NCBI GenBank assembly: GCA_024641125.1
Contig: JAHEDQ010000020.1
Span: 1 to 34,142, forward strand
Length of the DNA: 34,142 bases
Origin: Candidatus Competibacteraceae bacterium
GTDB lineage: Bacteria; Pseudomonadota; Gammaproteobacteria; Competibacterales; JAHEDQ01
Reading direction: 5' to 3'
Positions 1 to 7,910 of this stretch are shown here, piece after piece. The notes under the pieces were generated by a model. That model was not told the DNA's origin. It saw only the letters and a list, made by a program, of their open reading frames with translations, and made no database searches. Every line of letters starts with the position of its first letter. Within the stretch, counting starts at the first letter, position 1. Both the position numbers and the translations under genes were made by a program.

Positions 1-846
1 AGCAGCCTGCTCATTTCCGTCAACGGTCTGCTGCTGCGCAGCATCGACAGTGCCAGCCAGTGGCAGGTGATCTATGCCCGGCAGGCCAGTTTTGTGCTGG
101 CGCTGATGCTGGTGCTTGGGCTGCAGTACCGTCTGAAACTGCCCCGGATGATCCGGGACGTGGGGTGGCCGGGTGTGTTCGGTGGCATCAGTCTGGCGGG
201 CGCCAACACCGGATTCATTTTCGCCATGAGCCACACCACCGTGGCGAGCACATTGTTCACCCTCAGCTCGGCGCCGCTGATGACCGCCGTGCTGGCGGCG
301 GTTTTTCTGAAGGAACGCATCGTCCGGGTGACACTGATCGCCATCACCGTCGCCATGGCCGGCATTGCCGTCATGGTGTGGGACGGCCTTTCCGGCGGCT
401 CAGTCATCGGCAACCTGCTGGCATTGGCCTGTGCCCTCTGCTTTTCCCTGTTCGTGATCTTTCTGCGGTTGGGAAAGGATCGCAATATGCTGCCGACCAG
501 CATCATTGGCGCAACCCTGGGCGTGATGGTGGGTCTGCTCGGCTCTGGTTTCGACTTCGCCTTGTCAGCCCGGGATTTCGGTATCTGTTTTGGCTGGGGC
601 GCCGGCGTTGTGTCCCTGGTCCACATTCTGTTCACCGCGGCTTCCCGGTATGTGCCCAGCGCCGAAATCATGCTGCTCACCCTGATCGAATTCACGCTGG
701 GCCCCATCTGGGTCTGGCTGGCTTATGACGAAACGCCCAGGCCCATGGCCCTGGCCGGCGGATTGGTCGTTTTGTCGGCCGTTGCCGGACGCACCTTGAT
801 CATGCTGCTGACCCACCGTAAAGATGCACTGCCCACGCCGCCATGA
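1..846 (+). CDS. DMT-superfamily (EamA) transporter, 5'-truncated by the window edge
   Basis: This is an inner-membrane carrier of the drug/metabolite transporter superfamily; the substrate cannot be predicted. The reading frame is open from base 1, so the gene starts upstream and 281 residues are visible. The visible part has about eight to nine hydrophobic helices, a charged loop KERIVR after the helix with LSSAPLMTAVLAAVF, and the two-repeat layout of EamA proteins. A conserved-looking stretch begins around GLLLRSIDSAS in the first visible residues, and the protein ends with a short polar tail (LTHRKDALPTPP). The first in-frame ATG inside the window lies at 67, but the upstream codons read as good EamA sequence, so it is not the start. 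The amine oxidase-like gene follows 24 bases later on the same strand and may be co-transcribed. Family assignment is secure; function is not. Confidence 0.85.
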   Translation, partial: SSLLISVNGLLLRSIDSASQWQVIYARQASFVLALMLVLGLQYRLKLPRMIRDVGWPGVFGGISLAGANTGFIFAMSHTTVASTLFTLSSAPLMTAVLAAVFLKERIVRVTLIAITVAMAGIAVMVWDGLSGGSVIGNLLALACALCFSLFVIFLRLGKDRNMLPTSIIGATLGVMVGLLGSGFDFALSARDFGICFGWGAGVVSLVHILFTAASRYVPSAEIMLLTLIEFTLGPIWVWLAYDETPRPMALAGGLVVLSAVAGRTLIMLLTHRKDALPTPP

Positions 847-870
847 GCTCATTCCGGTGAGTTCACAGAC

Positions 871-1986
871 ATGAGTGAGACCGAATTTCTGGTGGTTGGC
901 GCCGGGCTGAGCGGGCTGCGTACGGCCATGGCGTTGTCCTCGGCAGGCCATGATTTTCTCCTGCTCGAAGGCCGCAGACGCCTGGGCGGACGGGTGCTGA
1001 GCTGCGATGCGACGGGATCCGACACCCAGGGCCGTGGCCTGGCGGGATACGATCTCGGACCCACCTGGGTCTGGCAGGGACAGCCGCGGGTGGCGGCGCT
1101 GTTTCGCGAACTGGGGATCGAGACATTTCAGCAGTACCGGCCCGGCGATCTGGTATTTGAAGAGCATCCGGACCGTGTACAGCGTTTTCCAGGCCTGGCC
1201 TTGCAGGGGGAGTCGCTGCGTGTGGTGGGTGGCATCGGTCGCGTGGTGAGCGCTTTGGCGGAACGGATTCCCGATCAGCGAATTCGGACCGGCGTCACGG
1301 TCACCGCTGTCACCCGCCAGCCGAGTGGTCTGCAGGTCACGGTCCGGGACAGTCAGATGCGTGACAGTGAAATACGGGCGGCAACCGTGTTGATCACGTC
1401 GCCCCCGCGGCTGGCGGTGAAAACCATTCTCTTCGACCCGGCCCTGCCGGAGGGGGTGGAGATGCGCATGGCCGGGACGCCGACCTGGATGGCGGGGCAT
1501 GCCAAAGTCCTGGCCATTTACCGGGAACGATTTTGGGCGTCAGTGGGTTGTTCAGGGGAAGCGATCAGCCGTGTCGGTCCCTTGGCCGAAATCCACGATG
1601 CGTCTCCCCGGGACGGGGGGCCCTATGCCCTGTTCGGATTCGTCGGGGTGCCGGCAGACCAGCGCCGGGCAATGGGGCGCCAGCAGTTGCAGGTCGCGGC
1701 AGTGGACCAGCTCCAGCGTCTGTTTGGAGCGGGTCTGAGCAATCCGGAGCGGCTGCTGGTAAAGGATTGGAGCGATGACGATATGACCGCAACAGAGCAT
1801 GATCGGGTGCCGCCCCACGGGCATCCGGAGTATGGTTATCCCGCCGACCTGCTGAGTCAATGGGACGGGCGACTGATGCTGTCCGGCAGTGAAACGGCTT
1901 ATGGCAGCGGCGGTCTGATCGAAGGGGCGCTGGAGTCCAGCGAAGTAACTTTGGCGCGACTGGGTTTCGGTCCGGCTCGACATTAA
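871..1986 (+). CDS. FAD-dependent amine oxidase-like oxidoreductase
   Basis: This is a predicted flavoprotein of the monoamine oxidase/phytoene desaturase superfamily, 371 residues long. The N-terminus has the Rossmann dinucleotide motif VVGAGLSGL at residues 8-16, an acidic residue ending the second beta strand (E33), and the LGGRV motif at 38-42 that contacts the FAD pyrophosphate. A DLGPTWVW stretch near residue 61 fits the second flavin-contact region. A C-terminal GSETAYGSGGLIEGALESSE segment fits the FAD-closing motif of the family. It is shorter than typical amine oxidases (about 450 residues), so the substrate domain is compact. No signal peptide or membrane anchor is seen, so it is probably cytoplasmic. 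A GGTGAG-like ribosome site precedes the ATG. The amine substrate cannot be inferred. Confidence 0.85.
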   Translation: MSETEFLVVGAGLSGLRTAMALSSAGHDFLLLEGRRRLGGRVLSCDATGSDTQGRGLAGYDLGPTWVWQGQPRVAALFRELGIETFQQYRPGDLVFEEHPDRVQRFPGLALQGESLRVVGGIGRVVSALAERIPDQRIRTGVTVTAVTRQPSGLQVTVRDSQMRDSEIRAATVLITSPPRLAVKTILFDPALPEGVEMRMAGTPTWMAGHAKVLAIYRERFWASVGCSGEAISRVGPLAEIHDASPRDGGPYALFGFVGVPADQRRAMGRQQLQVAAVDQLQRLFGAGLSNPERLLVKDWSDDDMTATEHDRVPPHGHPEYGYPADLLSQWDGRLMLSGSETAYGSGGLIEGALESSEVTLARLGFGPARH

Positions 1987-2185
1987 ACTGACGCTGACGG
2001 CTAGCGCGTTCGTCAGAACCGAACAAGGCAAGTGTTGCCAGGCCAGTAACTGACCATGACTGGACTCTGAGCGTGATTTTGCTTTACTGAGGATAATGGA
2101 TTTCCTGCTGCGGGGAATCGATTTATATCGCAGCCTGCTGCGGTATTCTGCCCGGATGACCGTGGCGATCACGCCTGGAGGCGGC

Positions 2186-3049
2186 ATGTTCAATCCCACC
2201 GCATACGTAATCGAAGGATTCATCACCCGCCTGGAGGAAATCTACTTCCAGACCTTCGGTCAGGAGGAGCCGGGTTACCCCGGGACTTTGGGCGTGGTGG
2301 CGCGGGCCGCACTGGAGCGCATCGCTGACTCTGACGCGCTCTACCACAATCTCGAACACACCATTATGGTGACCTTGGTCGGTCAGCAGATACTCCGCGG
2401 AAAGCGCATCGTCGATGGCAATGTCACCACGTCGGACTGGCTGCATTTTCTCTGTGCTCTGCTTTGCCACGACATCGGATACGTGCGCGGCGTCTGCAAC
2501 GGTGACCGGGGGGATTCGGTGGTGATCGACGAGCACGGCACGCTGGATACTTTGCCACGGGGCGCTTCGGATGCGGCCTTGACGCCGTATCACATCGAGC
2601 GGGGCAAGCGCTTTGTCCGTGAACGATGCCGGGATGTGCCTGAACTGGACGAGGAACGAATCGCGGCCGCCATCGAGCTCACCCGTTTTCCAGTGCCGGC
2701 TGACGGCGATCACCAGGAAACCAATACCGAACCGGCGTTGGTCCGAGCCGCCGATCTCATCGGTCAGTTGGCGGACCCGCTTTATCCGCGCAAGAGCAAC
2801 GCGCTGTTTTGCGAGTTTCGCGAGACGGGTGTTGCCAGTGAGCATGGCTATGCGTCGCCGGCCGATCTTTGGGAGAGTTACCCCAAGTTTTACTGGAACA
2901 TGGTCCGGCCCTACATTGGATCAGCCCTGCATTACCTGCGCGTTACCCAGGACGGCAAGCAGTGGATCGCGCATCTCCATGCCAATGTGTTCGCCGCCGA
3001 GCACGGAGATCTGCTGATCGGAACACAGCCGGGTGAGGTGCCACGCTGA
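2186..3049 (+). CDS. HD-domain metal-dependent phosphohydrolase
   Basis: This is a predicted metal-dependent phosphohydrolase of the HD superfamily, 287 residues from the chosen start. Metal ligands are visible: H54 and H58 in YHNLEHT, and the H95-D96 doublet in LLCHDIGYVRG. The block SDALYHNLEHTIMVTL followed by WLHFLCALLCHDIGY resembles HD proteins known from cyanobacteria and proteobacteria whose substrate is unknown. I chose ATG 2186 because GGAGG lies at 2177-2181 and because family-like sequence begins there. An in-frame ATG at 2096, also preceded by GAGG, would add 30 residues that look less conserved and is the main alternative. The 109-base gap after the amine oxidase gene shows no clear terminator. 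Confidence 0.8.
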   Translation: MFNPTAYVIEGFITRLEEIYFQTFGQEEPGYPGTLGVVARAALERIADSDALYHNLEHTIMVTLVGQQILRGKRIVDGNVTTSDWLHFLCALLCHDIGYVRGVCNGDRGDSVVIDEHGTLDTLPRGASDAALTPYHIERGKRFVRERCRDVPELDEERIAAAIELTRFPVPADGDHQETNTEPALVRAADLIGQLADPLYPRKSNALFCEFRETGVASEHGYASPADLWESYPKFYWNMVRPYIGSALHYLRVTQDGKQWIAHLHANVFAAEHGDLLIGTQPGEVPR

Positions 3050-3167
3050 CCATTGCGTCAGCGGGTCTTTTTTCTGCCGCATACCCAGCCGCGAGGGCGT
3101 AGACTTTCTCAGCGTGGCCGACATACCATCCGGTGATGCCTGCGCACGTCGTATCCCGGCGCCAACT

Positions 3168-3171
3168 GGAG
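3168..3171 (+). promoter_or_regulatory. Ribosome binding site that fixes a TTG start for the cysteine synthase gene
   Basis: GGAG lies 8 bases before TTG 3180. The encoded sequence from that TTG (MIYRSILETIGRTP) is the usual N-terminus of cysteine synthases. The longer frame starting at 3033 overlaps the HD gene and encodes sequence unlike the family. Confidence 0.6.
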
Positions 3172-3179
3172 ACACCACG

Positions 3180-4136
3180 TTGATTTATCGCAGTATTCTC
3201 GAAACCATCGGCCGGACGCCCGTGGTCAGACTCAATCGGATGGCGCCCGACGACGTCGAAATGTACGTCAAGATCGAGTCGTTCAATCCCATGGCCTCGG
3301 TCAAGGACCGCCTTGCCCTGGCCATCGTGCTCGATGCCGAGGAGCAGGGCGTGCTCAGTCCGGGCGACACGGTGATCGAAGCCACCTCCGGCAACACCGG
3401 CATTGCCCTGGCCATGGTGTGCGCGGCCAAGGGCTACACCTTTGTCTCGGTGATGGCCGACAGTTTCTCCATTGAACGGCGCAAGATCATGAAGGCGCTG
3501 GGCGCCAAAGTATTGCTCACGCCGGCCAAGGATCGTGCCTCCGGCATGGTGGCCCGGGCCGAGGCGCTGGCCGAGAAGTACGGATGGTTTCTCGCCCGGC
3601 AGTTCGAGAATCCCGCCAACCCCGCGTTCCACCGCAACACCACCGGGCCGGAGATCCTGCAGGACTTCGCCGGGCGCCGGCTGGACTACTGGGTAACCGG
3701 TTGGGGCACCGGCGGCACCATGACCGGGGCCGGCCAAATAATTCGCCTGGCCCGGCCGGACGTTCGCATTGTAACCACCGAGCCGGCCACCGCCGCGCTA
3801 CTGGCCGGTGATCCTTGGCAGCCCCACAAAATCCAGGGATGGACGCCGGATTTTGTGCCGGAAGTGCTGGATCGGGAAGTGTTTCACGAGAACGTGCCGG
3901 TGACCGATGAGGAGTCCCGGGATACCGCGCTGGAGTTGGCCCGCAAGGAGGGCATTTTCGTCGGCGTGTCCGCCGGTGCCACGGTGGCGGCGGCACTCAA
4001 GGTGGCGGCGCGGGCCGAGTCGGGTTCGGTTATTCTTTCGATGCTGCCCGACACCGGTGAACGCTATATGAGCACGTTCCTGTTCGATGACATCGACGAA
4101 GCATCGGACGAGGACTGGTTGTCGTCCCTGGCATAG
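3180..4136 (+). CDS. cysK: Cysteine synthase (O-acetylserine sulfhydrylase) family protein
   Basis: This is a PLP-dependent beta-replacement enzyme predicted to make L-cysteine from O-acetylserine and sulfide in the cytoplasm; it has 318 residues. The Schiff-base lysine is K42 in ASVKDR. The substrate-binding loop TSGNTG is at 69-74, and a glycine-rich phosphate-binding loop GTGGTMTGAG lies in the second half. The C-terminus (ILSMLPDTGERYMST) is typical of CysK/CysM proteins. The start is TTG at 3180, preceded by GGAG with 8-base spacing. The symbol is given at family level: CysM or a cystathionine beta-synthase-like activity cannot be excluded from sequence alone. The gene ends 113 bases from the convergent peptide-transporter operon. 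That gap (4137-4249) shows no convincing terminator hairpin. Confidence 0.82.
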   Translation: MIYRSILETIGRTPVVRLNRMAPDDVEMYVKIESFNPMASVKDRLALAIVLDAEEQGVLSPGDTVIEATSGNTGIALAMVCAAKGYTFVSVMADSFSIERRKIMKALGAKVLLTPAKDRASGMVARAEALAEKYGWFLARQFENPANPAFHRNTTGPEILQDFAGRRLDYWVTGWGTGGTMTGAGQIIRLARPDVRIVTTEPATAALLAGDPWQPHKIQGWTPDFVPEVLDREVFHENVPVTDEESRDTALELARKEGIFVGVSAGATVAAALKVAARAESGSVILSMLPDTGERYMSTFLFDDIDEASDEDWLSSLA

Positions 4137-4249
4137 TCCCACCGCCCGTATCTCCCGCAAGGCGCGGCGCCGTGGATCGATTGGCCATTTCCGCGCGGGA
4201 TGGATAGGCGCCGTGGCAGTGCGTACCATGGATGGCGTGTTCGGACGGA

Positions 4250-5041
4250 TCAGGGCCGGTCCAGGAGGTCCACCGAGTCCGCCGCCGCCCGATCATATCC
4301 TTGGCTGGCCAACAGCAGCGCGCGAGTATAGGCCTGGTCCGGGGTGCCGTCCCGCAACCGCGCCACCTCCAGTGTCTCCAGAATTCGTCCCTGTTGCATC
4401 ACCGCCAGTCGATTGCACATGTGGCTCACCACCGCCAGATTGTGGCTCACCAGAATGTAGGTCAGGCCGCGTTCCCTGCGCAGCCGCACCAACAGATTCA
4501 GCACCTCGGCCTGAACCGAAACATCCAGTGCCGAGGTCGGTTCATCCAGCAGGATGATGCGGGGTTGGGTGATCAGGGCTCGGGCAACCGCCACCCGTTG
4601 ACGCTGACCGCCGCTGATTTGGTGCGGAAACCGGAACCGGAACGAGCGATCCAGGCCCACTTCCTCCAGGGCCGTCAGAACCCGCCCCTGTATGTCGTCC
4701 ATGCGGTGTATGCGCGCGGGTTCACTCAGAATCTGATCCACCGTGTGTCGTGGGTGCAGTGAACCATACGGATCCTGAAACACCATTTGCACCTGACGGC
4801 GGAAGGATTTCGATCGACGCCGTTCCAGGCGTTCTCCCGCCACCACCATGTCGCCGCTGACCCGGGCGACGCCGTCCAGAAGCCCGGCCAGGGCGCGCAA
4901 CACGGTGGTTTTGCCGGAACCGGATTCCCCGACCAGTCCGAAGCTCTCGCCCGATTCAACAAAAAACGAAATGTCCCTGGCCGCGGCAAACGCGCGGGCG
5001 CCCTGACCAAAGTGAATGTTCAGATTATCGACCCGGATCAT
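4250..5041 (-). CDS. dppF: Peptide ABC transporter ATP-binding protein, DppF/OppF-like
   Basis: This is one of two ATPases of a dipeptide/oligopeptide importer, acting on the cytoplasmic face of the membrane; it has 263 residues. Walker A GESGSGKTT is at 38-46, the Q-loop glutamine at 89, signature SGGQR at 143-147, Walker B IILLDEPTSALD at about 162-173, and the switch histidine at 200. The chosen ATG at 5041 overlaps the stop of the preceding gene in an ATGA arrangement (5038-5041), which implies translational coupling. An upstream in-frame start at 5071 would give a larger overlap and a non-homologous leader. It is the last gene of the operon. The symbol indicates family position in a Dpp/Opp set, not proven substrate. 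Confidence 0.88.
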   Translation of the reverse strand: MIRVDNLNIHFGQGARAFAAARDISFFVESGESFGLVGESGSGKTTVLRALAGLLDGVARVSGDMVVAGERLERRRSKSFRRQVQMVFQDPYGSLHPRHTVDQILSEPARIHRMDDIQGRVLTALEEVGLDRSFRFRFPHQISGGQRQRVAVARALITQPRIILLDEPTSALDVSVQAEVLNLLVRLRRERGLTYILVSHNLAVVSHMCNRLAVMQQGRILETLEVARLRDGTPDQAYTRALLLASQGYDRAAADSVDLLDRP

Positions 5042-5907
5042 GGGTCTGCGGCACTGGGCGCTGTGGCCCATTCCGGATCCCGGTCAAGCACCGCAAGGAC
5101 CTCATGGGGATGGCTTACGGAGGGCAGGCAGCCAATCAGTCCGCGGGTGTAGGGGTGCTGGGCATGGTGCAGTTGGGACGCCTCACAGACCTCCACCACC
5201 CGGCCGGCGTACATCACCAGGACGCGATCACAAAACGAGGCCACCAGGTTCAGGTCGTGACTGATGAACATCAGGCCCATGCCCCGGCGGCTGACCATGT
5301 CGTCGAGAATCGCCAGCACCTGGAGCTGGACCGTCACGTCCAGCGCCGATGTGGGTTCATCGGCGATGATGATGTCCGGTTCAGGGATCATCATCATGGC
5401 GATCATCACCCGTTGACCCATGCCCCCGGACACCTCATGGGGATACGCATCGTAAACCCGTTCCGGGTTGCGGATCTGGACCGACGCAAGCATGGACAGG
5501 GTGCGCTCACGCGCCTCGCGCCGGTTGGCCCGGGTATGGACCAGATACGCCTCCTCGATCTGTCGGCCCACGCTCATCACCGGATTCAGTGAGAACTTCG
5601 GATCCTGCATGATCATGGAGATACGGGCGCCCCGCACCCGGCGCAGGGTTGCCTGATCCGCGTTCAGCAGGTTTATGCCGTCGAACTCAAGCCGGTCCGC
5701 GGTGACCCGGCTGCCGGGTCCGGTCAGCCCCAGGATCGCCCTTCCGGTCTGGGATTTTCCGGATCCGGATTCACCCACGATGCCCAGCTTCTCCCGGCCC
5801 AGATCGAAACTGATGCCCCGCACCGCGTTGACCTCGCCCCTGGGGGTGTCGAATGAGACCGACAGATTGTGGACCTGAAGCAGTCTGTCGCTGGACGCCA
5901 TGTTCAT
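5038..5907 (-). CDS. dppD: Peptide ABC transporter ATP-binding protein, DppD/OppD-like
   Basis: This is the second ATPase of the importer, with 289 residues. Walker A GESGSGKS is at 45-52, followed by a Q-loop in SMIMQDPKFSLNP. The ABC signature here reads VSGGMGQR (about 159-166), the usual DppD/OppD variant with methionine. DEPTSALD is at 183-190 and the switch histidine at 217 in LMFISHDLN. The ATG at 5907 overlaps the stop of the upstream permease by 4 bases (ATGA at 5904-5907). The second in-frame ATG at 5901 is less likely for that reason. It should heterodimerise with the DppF-like protein encoded next. Confidence 0.88.
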   Translation of the reverse strand: MNMASSDRLLQVHNLSVSFDTPRGEVNAVRGISFDLGREKLGIVGESGSGKSQTGRAILGLTGPGSRVTADRLEFDGINLLNADQATLRRVRGARISMIMQDPKFSLNPVMSVGRQIEEAYLVHTRANRREARERTLSMLASVQIRNPERVYDAYPHEVSGGMGQRVMIAMMMIPEPDIIIADEPTSALDVTVQLQVLAILDDMVSRRGMGLMFISHDLNLVASFCDRVLVMYAGRVVEVCEASQLHHAQHPYTRGLIGCLPSVSHPHEVLAVLDRDPEWATAPSAADP

Positions 5908-6821
5908 CCGCCCTCGCGCTTTGGATCAAGCACGTCCCGCAGACCGTCGCCCAGCAGGTTAAAGCCCAGGCTCACGATAAAAATGGCGATTCCGGGAACG
6001 GTGGGTACCCACCATTGGTCCAGCAGGAACTGGCGGCCGCTCGAGATCATGGCGCCCCATTCCGGGGTGGGCGGTTGGGCGCCGAGTCCGAGAAAACCCA
6101 GCCCCGCAGCGGTGAGGATGATCCCAGCCATGTCCAGGGTCAGCCGCACGATCACGGACGAGGCGCACAGGGGCACCACGTGGCGCAGCAGTATTCCCAG
6201 GGTCGAGGCGCCCGCCACCCGGGCTGCGAGTATGAATTCACTGTTCCGAATGGTCAGGGCCTCGGCCCGGGCGATGCGCGCGTAAGGCGACCAGGTGGTC
6301 AGGGCGATGGCCAGGATCGCGTTCTCCAGACCGCGGCCCAGGGTGGCGACGAAGGCCAGGGCCAGGATCAGGCGCGGGAAGGCGAGAAAAATGTCCGTGA
6401 TCCGCATCAGCACGTTGTCCACCACACCGCCCATGTAGCCTGCCAGGGTGCCGATGAGCAATCCCAGGGGCACCACAATGATGCCCACCAGGGCGACGAT
6501 ATAGAGCGTGATGCGCGAGCCCCAGACGATCCGATCGTAGATATCCCGGCCCAGTTCGTCGGTGCCCAGCCAGTGTTGGGCGCTCCAGGGTTGGAGGCGC
6601 TCGTCCAATACCGGATCCAGCCCGCTGGAGTGGGTAATCCAGGGTGCCAGGATGGCCATCACAATCAGCCCGCCGACGATGAACAGACCGGTCATGGCAA
6701 TCGGGTTGCGTGCAAACACCCGCCATGACAGATAGATGCGTTGCGCCCGGGCCTGCCAGGCCGAGGCCGGCGCATCGCTCATCAGCCAGGCGCGCAGTCC
6801 CTGGGATTCCGTTGCGGGCAT
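5904..6821 (-). CDS. dppC: Peptide ABC transporter permease, DppC/OppC-like
   Basis: This is an inner-membrane permease of the binding-protein-dependent transport family (MetI-type domain), with 305 residues. A cytoplasmic N-terminal stretch with QRIYLSWRVFARNP precedes a first helix around residues 42-60. A periplasmic segment containing WLGTDELGRDIYDRI, characteristic of DppC/OppC, follows. The EAA loop that docks on the ATPases is visible in the region of EFILAARVAGASTLGILLRH. I placed the start at ATG 6821, 2 bases after the upstream permease stop. The open frame runs back to 7253, but that part is only a shadow of the DppB-like gene. Confidence 0.88.
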   Translation of the reverse strand: MPATESQGLRAWLMSDAPASAWQARAQRIYLSWRVFARNPIAMTGLFIVGGLIVMAILAPWITHSSGLDPVLDERLQPWSAQHWLGTDELGRDIYDRIVWGSRITLYIVALVGIIVVPLGLLIGTLAGYMGGVVDNVLMRITDIFLAFPRLILALAFVATLGRGLENAILAIALTTWSPYARIARAEALTIRNSEFILAARVAGASTLGILLRHVVPLCASSVIVRLTLDMAGIILTAAGLGFLGLGAQPPTPEWGAMISSGRQFLLDQWWVPTVPGIAIFIVSLGFNLLGDGLRDVLDPKREGG

Positions 6822-6823
6822 AT

Positions 6824-7885
6824 TCAGCGTGCCCTCGGATCCACCAGCCGGTACAGCACGTCGGACAGCATGTTGATGCCGACAAAACAGGCGCCCACCA
6901 CAATGGTGCCCCCGAGCACCGCATTCATGTCGTTGTTGAACAGGCCCCGGGTGATGTAACTGCCGATGCCCGGCCAGGCAAATACCGTTTCCGTCAGCAC
7001 CGACCCCTCCAGCAGCGATGCGTAGGTCAGGCCGATGATGGTGATGAGCTGGACCAGCACATTGCGAAAGGCATGGCCCCATATCACCCGAAACTCGGAA
7101 ACACCTTTCACCCGCGCGGTGAGAATGTACTCCTGTCCCAGCTGATCCAGCATGAAACTCCGGGTCATGCGGGCCACATAGGCCAGGGAAAAGGTGCCCA
7201 GCAGGGTGGCCGGCAGGATCAGGTGGGATACGGCATTGCGGAACACCTCCCATTCGCCGGCCAGGGCCGCGTCCAGCAGCAGCACCCCGGTGTAGGGTTC
7301 CACGATGCCGTCAAAATAGACCTCCACCCGACCCGGCCCGCCGGTCCAGCCCAGTTTGGCGTAAAACACCAGCAGGGCGACCAGTCCAAGCCAGAACACC
7401 GGCACCGAGTAGCCGATCAGGCCGACTACCCGTACCACATGGTCTGGCCAGCGGCCCTGGTTGACCGCTGCCACCACCCCCATGGGAATGCCCACGAATA
7501 CACCCAGCAGCGTGGCGACGGTGGCCAGTTCCAGAGTGGCGGGAAAGAAACGGGCGATATCGGACATCACCGTCTGGCCGGTCATGATGGAGGTGCCCAG
7601 ATCGCCATGCAGCAAAGAATTGATGTAGCGCAGGTATTGCACCCAGATTGGCTGGTCCAGGCCCAGTCTGAGATATACCTGGTCGTACACTTCCTGGGAG
7701 GCCCGGTCGCCAACGATGGCCAACACCGGGTCCACCGGCATGACCCGGCTGATGACGAAAGTAACCGCGGTCAGCCCGACAAAGGTCAGGACAATGGTGA
7801 AAAACACGCCCACCAGCGCTCGCAGACGGTTGGGCGGGGAGGGCGCGCGACCCGTCCCCGCCGTTTGACCGTTGTGGTCCGTCAC
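6824..7885 (-). CDS. dppB: Peptide ABC transporter permease, DppB/OppB-like
   Basis: This is an inner-membrane permease pairing with the DppC-like protein; it has 353 residues. A first helix (VFFTIVLTFVGLTAVTFVIS) is followed by a periplasmic region with RLGLDQPIWVQYLRYI and HGDLGTSI, both typical of DppB. Four or five further helices follow, with the EAA loop in YILTARVKGVSEFRVIWGHA. A periplasmic insertion (WTGGPGRVEVYFDG) between helices is also usual for the subfamily. The first 23 residues are polar and Gly/Pro-rich. The gene starts 25 bases after the binding-protein gene stop. Confidence 0.88.
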   Translation of the reverse strand: MTDHNGQTAGTGRAPSPPNRLRALVGVFFTIVLTFVGLTAVTFVISRVMPVDPVLAIVGDRASQEVYDQVYLRLGLDQPIWVQYLRYINSLLHGDLGTSIMTGQTVMSDIARFFPATLELATVATLLGVFVGIPMGVVAAVNQGRWPDHVVRVVGLIGYSVPVFWLGLVALLVFYAKLGWTGGPGRVEVYFDGIVEPYTGVLLLDAALAGEWEVFRNAVSHLILPATLLGTFSLAYVARMTRSFMLDQLGQEYILTARVKGVSEFRVIWGHAFRNVLVQLITIIGLTYASLLEGSVLTETVFAWPGIGSYITRGLFNNDMNAVLGGTIVVGACFVGINMLSDVLYRLVDPRAR

Positions 7886-7910
7886 CTTTGTTGCGTCGAT
7901 CCGTCGCCGA

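Noticed and set aside
565-1500. 311-codon minus-strand frame over the transporter and amine oxidase genes
   Set aside because: It lies antisense to two recognisable genes, with biased composition and no motif.
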